A stretch of DNA of 64,000 nucleotides from assembly GCA_002722095.1 (NCBI GenBank), contig PBKG01000025.1, forward strand, positions 62,001-126,000, given 5' to 3'. Origin of the DNA: Rhodospirillaceae bacterium. Its GTDB lineage: Bacteria > Pseudomonadota > Alphaproteobacteria > UBA8366. The notes beneath the pieces were generated by a model. The model did no database searches. It was given only the letters and a program-made list of their open reading frames with translations, and was not told where the DNA came from. This document shows positions 25,427 through 34,592 of this stretch, in pieces; position 1 is the stretch's first letter, and every line of letters begins with the position of its first letter. Both the position numbers and the translations under genes were made by a program.

Positions 25427-26341
25427 ATGGCCGAGAACACCCCAAACGGAAGTCTTGAAAGCGCATCGGCACCGTTTTGCGTCCCTGGTGTCTTGCAGCG
25501 TAAAAGTCCTGAAGCTGCGGGAGTTCCAGTCGTTTTGGATTCGCCCCATAGCGGGCACGATTATCCGGAAGATTTCGGCTGCCTGGTGCCGAAAGCGATG
25601 TTACGGCGGGCGGAAGACATGTATGTGGGCGAATTATTCGCAAATGGCCCTAATTTTGGCGCTACGTTGATCGAGGCCTTCTTTCCGCGGAGCTACATTG
25701 ATCCAAATCGTTCGCTGGACGATCTAGATCCCGATCTGTTGCCTGATGATTGGCCTCACCCTGTGGAAATGGGTGAAAAAGCCCGCCTCGGTCATGGTTT
25801 GATTTGGCGATTTTGCCCGCCTGACATGCTGATGTATCGCAACCGGCTATCGGCGGATACCGTGCGCCACCGGATCGATACTTATTGGCGGCCTTACCAC
25901 CAATGCTTAGCCGAGACGATCGACGAGGTGCATAACCAATTCGGTGAGGTATGGCATATCAATTGTCATTCGATGCCGGCAGCGAGCGGCCCTGGCGTAT
26001 TGCGTCGCAACGGGAGAGCACGAGCAGACTTCGTTCTCGGTGATCGGGATGGCAGCACATGCAGTCGATCTTTTCGCAATCTGATCGCTGAAACTCTTGA
26101 GGATATGGGCTATGTGGTCGCGCTAAACGACCCCTATAAGGGGGTCGAGCTAGTTCGAGCATATTCGAACCCATTGCACGGCCGCCATTCCATTCAAATC
26201 GAAATCAACCGTGCTCTCTATATGAATGAACGTACGTTGGAGCGTCATCCTGGTTTCGACGCGTTGCGTGCCGATTTGGACCGCCTGGTATCGGCGGTGG
26301 CCGATTTTTCCGTGACAAGATTACCGGCAGCTGCGGAATAA
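25427..26341 (+). CDS. N-formylglutamate amidohydrolase family protein
   Basis: 304 residues of the FGase family, zinc-dependent hydrolases acting on N-formyl-glutamate in histidine breakdown. Conserved pieces are VVLDSPHSGHDYP, DMYVGELF, FPRSYIDPNRS, HINCHSMPA and QIEINRALYMNE. No hut genes are nearby, so the substrate could be another N-acylated amino acid. AAGGG precedes the ATG. The gene ends 6 bases before the stop of the convergent NAD kinase. Confidence 0.85.
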   Translation: MAENTPNGSLESASAPFCVPGVLQRKSPEAAGVPVVLDSPHSGHDYPEDFGCLVPKAMLRRAEDMYVGELFANGPNFGATLIEAFFPRSYIDPNRSLDDLDPDLLPDDWPHPVEMGEKARLGHGLIWRFCPPDMLMYRNRLSADTVRHRIDTYWRPYHQCLAETIDEVHNQFGEVWHINCHSMPAASGPGVLRRNGRARADFVLGDRDGSTCSRSFRNLIAETLEDMGYVVALNDPYKGVELVRAYSNPLHGRHSIQIEINRALYMNERTLERHPGFDALRADLDRLVSAVADFSVTRLPAAAE

Positions 26342-26347
26342 AAACCG

Positions 26348-27115
26348 TCAGGGAGCGAATTGCTCGTTTAAAATCCGGGCTTCGAGATTATGTTCGGGAT
26401 CGAACAGTAGGGTCATTGAGACCGATTCATCCTGTTCGATATCGACGCTAACCACATCGCGTACTTCGAAATCATCGGCGCTGGCGCAAACCGGCCGCTT
26501 CGACGATTCCAGAATTTCGAATCGAATTTTCGCGGGGCACGGCAAAATTGCCCCGCGCCATCTCCGGGGCCGGAAGGCACTTATCGGCGTTAGACAGAGT
26601 ACATTGGCGCCCACCGGCACGATTGGTCCGTGGGCGGAAAGGTTGTAGGCAGTGCTGCCGGCGGGCGTAGATACCAATACGCCGTCGCAAATCAGCTCTG
26701 CGATACGTTCGATACCATCCACCAACACTCGAATTTTTGCGGCCTGCTGAGTTTGCCGGAGTAGGGCGACTTCGTTGATGGCATGGGAGGTTATGATCGA
26801 TCCGTCATCCAACTCCGTTTTCATTAGCAACGGATAGACGGTCACCGGTTCTGCTCTCGACAGGCGCTCTTCCAATTCGTCTTCTTTGAACTCGTTCATC
26901 AGAAACCCGACCGAGCCGCGGTTCATGCCGAAAATTGCCGTATCTTCGGCCTTATAATGATGCAAGGTGCGGAGCATGAAGCCATCACCGCCAAGCGCCA
27001 CGATAATGTCAGCCTCTTCTGGGGGGACGTGGGTGTAGCGCCCTGACAGCGCGCTAAGCGCCTCGGCCGCCTCGGGAATATCAGCGGCAACAAAGGATAT
27101 CTTGTTTTTTTTCAT
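26348..27115 (-). CDS. nadK: NAD kinase
   Basis: 255 residues; phosphorylates NAD to NADP with ATP. GGDG at residues 42-45 is the catalytic/nucleotide motif, followed by [13 protein letters not shown], the conserved INEV, and the glycine-rich [17 protein letters not shown] that binds NAD. Size fits the short bacterial form. It is read alone, convergent with the amidohydrolase gene. Confidence 0.93.
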   Translation of the reverse strand: MKKNKISFVAADIPEAAEALSALSGRYTHVPPEEADIIVALGGDGFMLRTLHHYKAEDTAIFGMNRGSVGFLMNEFKEDELEERLSRAEPVTVYPLLMKTELDDGSIITSHAINEVALLRQTQQAAKIRVLVDGIERIAELICDGVLVSTPAGSTAYNLSAHGPIVPVGANVLCLTPISAFRPRRWRGAILPCPAKIRFEILESSKRPVCASADDFEVRDVVSVDIEQDESVSMTLLFDPEHNLEARILNEQFAP

Positions 27116-27219
27116 TTATTTTTCCAAAACCGATATCGAGCGAGCCAATGGTTCAGTATAACCAAGCATAATTTTGCTGCGAGCGACTACCCTAAATGAG
27201 TACCGAAGGAGATTAGGTG

Positions 27220-27705
27220 ATGCGGAGGGGCATAATTTTTAGTGTTTTTGTCCTACTAGGATTTTGGGTTTGGTCGCCGTCGGGCCAGGCCGCCGACCGG
27301 CACGAGGAGTACTACTATCCAAAACCGGTGACCGAAGAAACCTACACAGCTCGGGCCACAACGGTGACTGAAGCGAACCGTCGGCGGCGCATCGGCTTTA
27401 TCACCCATGTCACCAATTCAATGATACAGAACAACCCGTATCCTCCCGACTATGCGATATTTGCAAAAGGATCGAATGCGGAAAAAATGATCATCGTCGG
27501 CTTGAGCGACGTTCGTTACAACACGCTCTATCGAATGCGGGGCCTATTGGCGAATTTGACGGCAGTCGCGCGGGTAAGCCCAATGTTCAAAGATGCGCAT
27601 ATGGAAGATTTCTACACTTTCCTCGATTTGTTGAAGATGATGGGGTTCAAGAAAGTCACCGTCACCGACGGCAAGAGTTTTTCGCATCGCATAATTGTAA
27701 AATAA
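27220..27705 (+). CDS. Exported protein of unknown function
   Basis: 161 residues with a signal peptide (about 1-25, hydrophobic IIFSVFVLLGFWVW, cleavage after GQAA). The mature part starts with a Tyr-rich stretch (HEEYYYPKP) and has a compact mixed domain, ending in LDLLKMMGFKKVTVTDG. No catalytic motif is obvious. AGGAG lies 8 bases before the ATG; a GTG just before it is in frame. It lies upstream of the NTF2-like gene (gap 19 bases), so the two probably share a transcript. I cannot name the family. Confidence 0.75.
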   Translation: MRRGIIFSVFVLLGFWVWSPSGQAADRHEEYYYPKPVTEETYTARATTVTEANRRRRIGFITHVTNSMIQNNPYPPDYAIFAKGSNAEKMIIVGLSDVRYNTLYRMRGLLANLTAVARVSPMFKDAHMEDFYTFLDLLKMMGFKKVTVTDGKSFSHRIIVK

Positions 27706-27724
27706 CCTGGTAGTCGAGGCCGTA

Positions 27725-28129
27725 ATGAGTGAGCGCGACGCTGTCCTTTTTTGCAACGACGCCTTCTATGCCGCCTTTGCCGGACGCGATGTCGATGCGA
27801 TGGAATCCTTATGGGCGAAAGTCGATGATGTCAGTGTCATCCATCCGGGGTGGGAGCCTTTATTCGGACGAGACGCGGTGATTGAAAGTTGGGTTGGGAT
27901 ATTGAGCAACGAGAATTCGCCCGCGATTGAATGTCGCGCTGCTCGTGCGGTTGTGCGGGGCGAAAGCGCGACTGTCGTCTGCTTCGAGGAGATCGAGGGT
28001 AATTTTCTCGTCGCTACCAATCTTTTCGTAAAGCAAGATGGCGCCTGGCGCATGACCCACCACCAGGCTGCCCCGACCAGCGGCCGGCCATCGCCTGAAG
28101 ATCAGGATCAGCCTCCGTCGATCAACTGA
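27725..28129 (+). CDS. NTF2-like/SnoaL-type protein
   Basis: 134 residues with the alpha+beta-barrel pattern of the NTF2-like superfamily: N-terminal helices (FYAAFAGRDVDAMESLWA), VIHPGWEPLFGRDAVIESW, and C-terminal strands ending FVKQDGAWRMTHHQAAP. The end pattern WRMTHHQ is typical of SnoaL-like proteins with no assigned activity. Likely a small-ligand-binding or stress-related protein. Follows the exported protein in the same direction. Confidence 0.8.
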   Translation: MSERDAVLFCNDAFYAAFAGRDVDAMESLWAKVDDVSVIHPGWEPLFGRDAVIESWVGILSNENSPAIECRAARAVVRGESATVVCFEEIEGNFLVATNLFVKQDGAWRMTHHQAAPTSGRPSPEDQDQPPSIN

Positions 28130-28188
28130 GTTTAAGAGTAGGGTGCAAAGCCTTTGTCTCCAAAGGTGCCGGTCTGACAGACCGAGCT

Positions 28189-29217
28189 TTAGCCGCCGGT
28201 GACGCTCATATGACGGTTGACGGCAGCCGTATCGTGACGCCGGTCTATGGCGAAGTCGTGCCCCATCGGTTTCCGCGTAATGGCTTCGCGGATCGCGGCC
28301 TCCAAATGCACAGGATCATCGCTTTCGCGTAAATAATGGCGGAGGTCGGCGGCATCCTCCTGGCCAAGACACATATAGAGAGTGCCGGTGCAGGTAAGCC
28401 GGACACGATTACAGGATTCACAAAAATTATGCGTCATTGGGGTGATGAAGCCGATTTTTTTGCCGGTCTCCGATACGTTCCAATATCGCGCCGGGCCACC
28501 GGTCTTGAAGTCAGTTTCTTCAAGTGTCCAACGCCGCCGTAGTTCCGCACGTACCATAGAAAGCGGCCAATATTGGTCGAGCCTATTCTCGTTCCCGATG
28601 TCGCCCATGGGCATTACTTCGATGAAAGTGAGATCGAATCCTTTTTCGCCGCACCAGGCGACCATATCGTGCACCTCGTCGTCATTGACGCCTTTCAACG
28701 CGACGCAATTGATCTTGATTTTAAGCCCGGCTTCGGTGGCGGCATCGAGACCGCGCATAACCTGGTCGAATTTGCCCCAGCGAGTGATGAGGGTGAATTT
28801 GTCTCTATCAAGTGTGTCCAGGGAAACATTGACGCGCCGAACGCCCGCCCGCACCAATCCGGCCGCATGTTTTTCCAATTGGCTTGCGTTGGTGGTGACC
28901 GTCAATTCTTCGAGGAGGCCGGACTTTAGATGCCTCCCGAGCCGATCGAACAACCACATGATGTCGCGGCGCACCAATGGTTCTCCACCGGTCAGGCGAA
29001 GTTTTTTCACGCCGAGATTTACGAATGTGCTGCACAGCCGGTCGAGTTCTTCCAGACTAAGTACATTGGCCTTGGGCAAAAATGTCATGTCTTCGGCCAT
29101 GCAATAGACACAGCGAAAGTCGCAACGATCGGTGACCGACACGCGCAAATAAGAGATCGTGCGCTCGAAAGGGTCGATTAGCGGTGCCGGTCGTGGATAT
29201 TTCGCAATTTGCTGCAT
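28189..29217 (-). CDS. moaA: GTP 3',8-cyclase (molybdenum cofactor synthesis)
   Basis: 342-residue radical SAM enzyme. The N-terminal 4Fe-4S motif is Cys32-x3-Cys36-x2-Cys39 ([10 protein letters not shown]); the C-terminal cluster is held by [19 protein letters not shown]. The final Gly-Gly is the conserved catalytic tail. It turns GTP into 3',8-cyclo-GTP, the first step of molybdopterin synthesis. mobA lies 1.1 kb away on the other strand, but moaC/moaE are not in the window. Confidence 0.95.
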   Translation of the reverse strand: MQQIAKYPRPAPLIDPFERTISYLRVSVTDRCDFRCVYCMAEDMTFLPKANVLSLEELDRLCSTFVNLGVKKLRLTGGEPLVRRDIMWLFDRLGRHLKSGLLEELTVTTNASQLEKHAAGLVRAGVRRVNVSLDTLDRDKFTLITRWGKFDQVMRGLDAATEAGLKIKINCVALKGVNDDEVHDMVAWCGEKGFDLTFIEVMPMGDIGNENRLDQYWPLSMVRAELRRRWTLEETDFKTGGPARYWNVSETGKKIGFITPMTHNFCESCNRVRLTCTGTLYMCLGQEDAADLRHYLRESDDPVHLEAAIREAITRKPMGHDFAIDRRHDTAAVNRHMSVTGG

Positions 29218-29408
29218 AGGTCACTTATAGCAAAAGTTACTGCTTTTTTAAGTGTTTCGGAAAACGATAGGCATTTTTAGTCAATCATTTATCCAAAAAA
29301 AGCAGCCATTTTCGCTAAAATGTGCGCTCTTAGAAGTTTCTGCAAGCCCTTTGGATGCCGGCTGGCCGGCGAATTGCATTATCTGGTGCAAAATATACCG
29401 ATTGCCGA

Positions 29409-30338
29409 ATGAACGAAAAAATTTCGGATATGGCTGGAATTAACGAACGCAACGAAGAGTCGCAGGCGGTTCTGAGAATGATCGCAAATGCGCTGGAGGA
29501 GCACGAAAATTGGCTCCAAAGATGGCACCGTGCGGTCGTATGTGGAACCGAACCGGACCGTGAAATCGTTTCCGACCAGGCCAAATTCTTGGGCCCGTTC
29601 GGCAGCTGGCTTGCGCTCAATGATAATGATGGTTTGCTCGACCAACCGGTCTTCAGCGAACTCGGTGCCGCGCATACGGACATGCATGAATTCGGCCGGT
29701 TGTTGGCATTGCGTGCGGTCGATGGCAAGCCAATCCCGCCAGAGGATTACGAAGCCTTTATAACCAAGGTAAATCCTTTCAACTCTGTCGCCCGGCGCAT
29801 TCGAGACGCGTTCCAACAAGCTACAACGCAGCTCGATCCGTTAACCGGTATCCACAACCGCCAGACAATGATGTTGGAGCTGGAGCTCGAGCGTGAGCGT
29901 GCACTTCGTACAGGTACGCCGCTTTGCATCGTGCTAGCGGATATCGATCACTTCAAAGCTGTAAACGACACCCATGGTCATGCCGCCGGTGATGCGGTGC
30001 TGCGTGCCGTTGCCGGGTCCTATTTGTCGCATCTACGGCCCTATGACAGCATATACCGTTATGGCGGGGAGGAGTTTTTACTAAGCCTGCCGAATGCAGA
30101 TGAAGACACGGCGTTTAAGGTTGTCGAGCGCCTACGGGAAGCCTTGGGTCGAGAAGAGATCGCGGTCAATGGCAGCGACCGGCTTTCGGTCACATCATCA
30201 TTTGGGCTTTGTATGGTCGAGGATGAAAGGTCGATCAAGCAGACCATTGAGCAAGCAGATCAAGCGCTATATGCCGCCAAGCGAAACGGCCGCAACCGAT
30301 CGGTGATCTGGAGGCCAGGTTTGGAACTCGACTCATGA
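29409..30338 (+). CDS. Diguanylate cyclase with N-terminal CZB-like zinc-sensing domain
   Basis: 309 residues. The C-terminal GGDEF domain (about 150-309) has the active-site motif GGEEF, with an RxxD product-inhibition site (RPYD) exactly 5 residues before it, so it should make c-di-GMP and be feedback-inhibited. The N-terminal 120 residues fit a CZB domain: WHRAVVC, LGPFGSW and AHTDMHEFG supply the expected His/Cys/His/His zinc ligands, as in DgcZ. Start chosen at ATG 29409; ATG 29355 and ATG 29430 are also in frame and none has a strong ribosome site. The stop overlaps mobA (ATGA). Confidence 0.85.
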   Translation: MNEKISDMAGINERNEESQAVLRMIANALEEHENWLQRWHRAVVCGTEPDREIVSDQAKFLGPFGSWLALNDNDGLLDQPVFSELGAAHTDMHEFGRLLALRAVDGKPIPPEDYEAFITKVNPFNSVARRIRDAFQQATTQLDPLTGIHNRQTMMLELELERERALRTGTPLCIVLADIDHFKAVNDTHGHAAGDAVLRAVAGSYLSHLRPYDSIYRYGGEEFLLSLPNADEDTAFKVVERLREALGREEIAVNGSDRLSVTSSFGLCMVEDERSIKQTIEQADQALYAAKRNGRNRSVIWRPGLELDS

Positions 30339-30946
30339 CAGCACCGGTCGTCGGAGTCGTCCTGGCAGGCGGAAGCGCTCGGCGTATGTCAGGAGCGGAA
30401 AAAGCGTCACTCGACCTTGATGGCCAATCCTTATTGGAGCGGGTGGTGTCCCGGATCGCACCGCAGGTTAGCGCGTTACTGTTGAACGCAAATGGTGATC
30501 CGAGCCGTTTCGATGACATTGGATTGCCGGTGGAAGCGGACAGTTGTGCCGATGGATTGGGGCCGCTTGCGGGTTTGCTCACCGGCATGGATTGGGCGCG
30601 CAGAATGCACCCCGCGTGCGAGTGGCTCCTCAGTGTGCCGGTGGATACACCCTTCTTGCCCGTGGATTTGGCCAAACGGCTGAGCGACGCGCGTGAGATG
30701 GAATCAGCGGAGGTTGCCCTGGCGGTGTCTGGCGAGCGGTTGCACCCTGTCGTCGGGTTGTGGCCGGTCGCGCATGCCGATGAGCTGCGTCACGCTTTGG
30801 AGAGCGAAAATCTGCGCAAAGTGGATCGTTGGACCGGCCGTTTCCGGGTCGCAGAGGTTGCCTATGATTGCATACCTGTCGATCCATTTTTCAATATCAA
30901 CACGCCTTCAGATTTAGAGGCCGCGGAAGCATTTCTCGGCTCTTAG
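30335..30946 (+). CDS. mobA: Molybdenum cofactor guanylyltransferase
   Basis: 203 residues; links GMP to molybdopterin to form the guanine dinucleotide cofactor. Nucleotide-binding motif VLAGGSARRM followed by EK; SVPVDTPFLP is the PCDxPF-like metal site; FFNINTPSDL closes the domain. The Gly after the RM pair is replaced by SGAEK, a small variation. Start overlaps the diguanylate cyclase stop by 4 bases, so the two are co-translated. Its end overlaps the convergent DUF364-like gene by 4 bases. Confidence 0.9.
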   Translation: MTAPVVGVVLAGGSARRMSGAEKASLDLDGQSLLERVVSRIAPQVSALLLNANGDPSRFDDIGLPVEADSCADGLGPLAGLLTGMDWARRMHPACEWLLSVPVDTPFLPVDLAKRLSDAREMESAEVALAVSGERLHPVVGLWPVAHADELRHALESENLRKVDRWTGRFRVAEVAYDCIPVDPFFNINTPSDLEAAEAFLGS

Positions 30947-31659
30947 GCATTCATCAGACAAACATTGCGTCCGCATTCACGCAGCGCCCGCACTGCACCT
31001 CCTTGCATGATAATATCGATCGCTCGAGCCGTGTCGGAGACTACGAAGCCGGCCAATATATCTATGCCCAAATCAAATAAGCTGGGTGCCATTGGCGTGC
31101 CAGGGCCGATCAGCATTGTGCGGGCATTGGGTGCCAGGCCAAGATATTCCTTCAGGCTGCTATCGTTGAGCGTCGAGGCGGTAATGAGTAGTTGATCGGC
31201 TGCTGGCAACAGGTCCGGCGCCGCGCTGAGCGGGAAATCATTTGGGCCCGGGTCACGTTCAATCACTTTAATTCCGGTAAGCCGATTTTCGATGCCCGGG
31301 AATCGCCCGATCGCTACCGTGGTCGATGCGTCGCTTTCGGCGAAAAGCTCGATGCCGTTAGCGTTACGGCCTTCAAGGTTGGGGCGATTAAAATGTGCAT
31401 TTATCGCCGCCTGCGCCAATGCGCGGTCAAATGGGTTTTCCGATTTGGCGCCTGCTGCCAGTTTGGCTAATGGTTGGCCGCGGCGCGTACCTGCATCGGT
31501 AAGGCCGAAGCAGCCCGACGTCCCGCGGGCAGGACTATGGGCGAGACCGATCCCGGCAGGACCTTCGACCAACGTCCAATTGAGGCCGACCGCGACGGTG
31601 CCGGCATTTCCTGCAACGCCATCCGCGAGGTTTTCCAGCAGTGTGTGTTTGTCGGCCAT
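30943..31659 (-). CDS. DUF4213/DUF364-like putative metal-chelation protein
   Basis: 238 residues. An N-terminal enolase-like fold is expected for DUF4213; the C-terminal half carries IGPGTPMAPSLFDLGIDILAGFVVSD, the DUF364 signature. Family members have been linked to metal and metallocofactor handling, but no reaction is proven. Start at ATG 31659; the frame extends to 31791, but that would overlap chpT and has no ribosome site. Placement beside mobA is suggestive of a link to molybdenum, no more. Confidence 0.72.
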   Translation of the reverse strand: MADKHTLLENLADGVAGNAGTVAVGLNWTLVEGPAGIGLAHSPARGTSGCFGLTDAGTRRGQPLAKLAAGAKSENPFDRALAQAAINAHFNRPNLEGRNANGIELFAESDASTTVAIGRFPGIENRLTGIKVIERDPGPNDFPLSAAPDLLPAADQLLITASTLNDSSLKEYLGLAPNARTMLIGPGTPMAPSLFDLGIDILAGFVVSDTARAIDIIMQGGAVRALRECGRNVCLMNA

Positions 31660-31747
31660 GATGTGGAATTCTACTTCTGCTTTGCCATCAAGGGTAGCGT
31701 TGGAGACAGAAAAGGATATGCTCTTTGCTGCAGGAGTGGAGGAATAA

Positions 31748-32380
31748 GTGACAAGTGAATTACGAGTTTCCGAACTGTTGGCTTCGCGCATGTGTCACGA
31801 TCTTGCGGCCGGTGTCGGAGCAATCCGGAATGGGATCGAGCTGGTCGCTGATTTTGATGAAGACCTAAGTGCGGAAGCGATGGATTTGATCGGCATGAGC
31901 GCAGACCAGGCCGCTGCCCGCCTCCAGTTCTATCGTATGGCCTACGGAGAAGCGGGGCGGCGGGGCTTGTCGACGATCCATGGTGTCCTCGATATCGCTC
32001 GGGCGATAGCGGAATCGCGTAATGTTACGATTGAAGGCGATGTTGGAGACCCAACACTACGCGAAGGCTTGGGAAAGTTGTTACTGAACATGTTGGCATT
32101 GGTATTCGATGCTCTGCCACGGGGTGGCACGGTGACTCTTATCCTTGCATCGGGTGGTTTTCGATTTGAAGCGGCCGGTCCGCGTGCGGGACTGGATACG
32201 GCTCTCCGGGATACCCTCGATGCGAGGTACGATGTTTCCAAATTGGCGCCGGCGACGGTACACGGGTTCTTCACCCAACAGTTGGCACGAGAAGTAGGGC
32301 GTCAGGTCGGTTTCGAACAGGTAAATGAAGATTTGTGTGCCCTATTCGAGCGAACCTCGCCGACCGCATCGATTCCATAA
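31748..32380 (+). CDS. chpT: Histidine phosphotransferase ChpT
   Basis: 210 residues. The phospho-acceptor His17 lies in RMCHDLAAGVGAIRNGIEL, the ChpT dimerisation helix, followed by a degenerate kinase-like domain (LNMLALVFDALPRGG). ChpT passes phosphate from the hybrid kinase CckA to CtrA and CpdR in alphaproteobacteria. GTG start with GGAGG 6 bases upstream. It leads into cheA and lies 3 kb from ctrA; cckA is not in the window. Confidence 0.88.
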   Translation: MTSELRVSELLASRMCHDLAAGVGAIRNGIELVADFDEDLSAEAMDLIGMSADQAAARLQFYRMAYGEAGRRGLSTIHGVLDIARAIAESRNVTIEGDVGDPTLREGLGKLLLNMLALVFDALPRGGTVTLILASGGFRFEAAGPRAGLDTALRDTLDARYDVSKLAPATVHGFFTQQLAREVGRQVGFEQVNEDLCALFERTSPTASIP

Positions 32381-32469
32381 ATTTTCCAGTGTTTACCGGA
32401 TATTAAGGTAATATGCGTCTATGATACCGTTTCTTGGCCATCGCAGACCGAAACGCTTCGAGACGCATT

Positions 32470-34215
32470 ATGGATGATCTGCTTCAGGAATTTCTCGCCG
32501 AAGCCGACGAGGCGTTGGAGGCGCTCGACGGTAACTTGGTGAAGCTTGAGCGGGCACCCAACGATCGGAAGATTTTGGACGAAATCTTTCGTCTCGTGCA
32601 CACCGCAAAAGGGACATCCGGATTTTTAGGGTTGTCTCGGCTTGAAGCATTGGCGCACGCAACTGAAGACCTCCTAGGTCAAATTCGCGATGGTAAACGA
32701 GCTGCAACATCCAGTGCGATATCGCTGATCCTTGAAGCACTGGACGGCATAAAATCTTTGTTGGCGGCATTGCACCAAACCGAGACTGAACCCGCTGGCG
32801 ACGATCGCGCGCTCATCGACCGAATTCAAAAATTCGCTGATTTACCAACCGAAGCGGTTACGGAACCTGAAGCCCAGTTAGAGGCTGCAATAGTCGAAAA
32901 AAGCGACGACCCTGTCGGCTTGGTTGAGGAACTTGGAGAAACCGACGAGGGTGTGGCGGGCTTTCCCGATCGCAATATAGAAGAAAAAATTAAGGCGGAT
33001 CCGCCACCGCCTGTGCGGGTTCAAAATTCCGGAGTACGGACGACAACATCTCGTCCAGCCAAAGGTAGCCTGCGGGTCGATGAAACGCTCTTGGATCGGA
33101 TTGCCGAGCTGGTCTCTGATCTCGGGCTGACCCGGAATCGGCTCATTCAGGCATCCGGGACGGTCGCTGATAACGATCTTGCAGAGCCACTTAAGCGCCT
33201 TTCCGAAATTACAGCCGATCTACAAGACAGCGTGCAGCGCACACGCCGCCGACCGATCGGAGATAGTTGGGCTGGATTACCTCGAATGGTGCGGGATTTT
33301 TCGATCGAGCTCGGAAAACGAATCGATCTCGAGATGATCGGTGCGGAGACCGAAGTGGAGCGACGCGTCCTAGCGCAGATGCGCGACCCATTAGTTCATA
33401 TGGTTCGTAATTCCGGCGATCACGGCATTGAGTTGCCGCAGGATCGCCAAGCCGCCGGAAAGCCGGAAGCGGGCAGGATCACGTTGCGGGCATTTCAGGA
33501 TGACAGCAATATCGTGCTTCAAATTGGTGATGACGGGCGCGGGTTCGAAACGGAGCGGATTGGCCAAAAGGCAGTGGCTTTGGGACTGATTTCGGCCGCC
33601 GAGCTGGCATCGCTTGGCGAAGACGAGATACATGATTTCGTGTTTGAGCCCGGCCTTAGCACCGCCTTGTCGGTGACGGCGATTTCGGGACGTGGCGTTG
33701 GAATGGATGTGGTGCGCGACAATGTCGAGGAGCTGGGCGGTACCGTAGAGTTGGAGAGCGTTGCAGGGGAAGGCATGACTGCGACGCTTCGAATTCCCTT
33801 ATCGGATAGTATCGGTGGTGCACTGGTTGTGGCCAGCGGTGGCATACGGTTCGCGCTGCCGCAAAACGAAGTGGTCGACACTCTAAGTTTGAATAATGGG
33901 AGTGGGCACAGGCTTGAAGATATAGACAGCGGTCCCGTACTGGTTATGCCGGACGATCGGCGTTTGCCTGTCATTCGCTTGAACGAGATGCTCAAAATCA
34001 ACACGCCCGTTTCCGGCGACGGTACCGTGATCGTGACCAATGCAGGTGAGGCGGAACTTGGAATTTTGGTCGATAATATCGAGGAAAAAGAACAATTTGC
34101 CATCCATCCGGTGCCGCCTGTGTTAAGGCATCTGGACGTGTTTTCCGGCGTCAGCGTCCGGGCCGATGGATCGGTAGTGTTGATGCTCGATACCGCCGTT
34201 CTGGCGCGTCGCTAA
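32470..34215 (+). CDS. cheA: Chemotaxis histidine kinase CheA
   Basis: 581 residues, short for CheA because the P2 (CheY/CheB docking) domain is missing. Order: Hpt domain with His44 in RLVHTAKGTSGFLGL, an acidic linker (about 115-200), a dimerisation helix pair, an HATPase domain with N-box HMVRNSGDHGIE, DDGRGF and GRGVGMDVV, then a CheW-like domain to the end. Start at ATG 32470. Followed by cheY with a 1-base overlap (TAATG). No cheW, cheB or receptor gene is near. Confidence 0.92.
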   Translation: MDDLLQEFLAEADEALEALDGNLVKLERAPNDRKILDEIFRLVHTAKGTSGFLGLSRLEALAHATEDLLGQIRDGKRAATSSAISLILEALDGIKSLLAALHQTETEPAGDDRALIDRIQKFADLPTEAVTEPEAQLEAAIVEKSDDPVGLVEELGETDEGVAGFPDRNIEEKIKADPPPPVRVQNSGVRTTTSRPAKGSLRVDETLLDRIAELVSDLGLTRNRLIQASGTVADNDLAEPLKRLSEITADLQDSVQRTRRRPIGDSWAGLPRMVRDFSIELGKRIDLEMIGAETEVERRVLAQMRDPLVHMVRNSGDHGIELPQDRQAAGKPEAGRITLRAFQDDSNIVLQIGDDGRGFETERIGQKAVALGLISAAELASLGEDEIHDFVFEPGLSTALSVTAISGRGVGMDVVRDNVEELGGTVELESVAGEGMTATLRIPLSDSIGGALVVASGGIRFALPQNEVVDTLSLNNGSGHRLEDIDSGPVLVMPDDRRLPVIRLNEMLKINTPVSGDGTVIVTNAGEAELGILVDNIEEKEQFAIHPVPPVLRHLDVFSGVSVRADGSVVLMLDTAVLARR

Positions 34216-34580
34216 TGACAAGCTGCCTCGTCATCGACGATTCCCGTGTTATCCGTGCGGTTGCCCGTCGAATTTTGGAAACACTATCCATTCAAGTGGG
34301 TGAAGCGGAAGATGGGCAAGCCGGCTTGGCCGCATGCAAAGAAAAGATGCCGGATGGCGTACTGCTCGATTGGAATATGCCGAATATGGACGGTATGGAA
34401 TTCCTGCAGGCTTTGCGGCGCTTGCCGGGCGGAGATCAGGTCAAAGTGGTGTTTTGCACGACTGAGAATAATCTCGCCCATATCGAAAAGGCAGTAGCTG
34501 CTGGTGCTCAGGAATATGTAATGAAGCCTTTTGATCTGGAAATTCTGCATTCAAAATTTTCTCAGGTCGGTCTTCTGTGA
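34215..34580 (+). CDS. cheY: Chemotaxis response regulator CheY
   Basis: 121-residue stand-alone receiver domain. Acidic pair in VIDDS, phospho-acceptor Asp52 in LLDWNMPNMDG, switch Thr in FCTTEN, and Lys in VMKPFD are all present, so it should be active. Start overlaps the cheA stop by one base. Confidence 0.92.
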   Translation: MTSCLVIDDSRVIRAVARRILETLSIQVGEAEDGQAGLAACKEKMPDGVLLDWNMPNMDGMEFLQALRRLPGGDQVKVVFCTTENNLAHIEKAVAAGAQEYVMKPFDLEILHSKFSQVGLL

Positions 34581-34592
34581 TGACCCCAGCTA

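Noticed and set aside
28172..28186. Small inverted repeat CGGTCTG/CAGACCG between the NTF2-like gene and moaA
   Set aside because: Loop too short and no T-tract on either side; not called as a terminator.
31660..31791. Longer start for the DUF364-like gene
   Set aside because: Would overlap chpT and its ribosome site; ATG 31659 fits the domain start.
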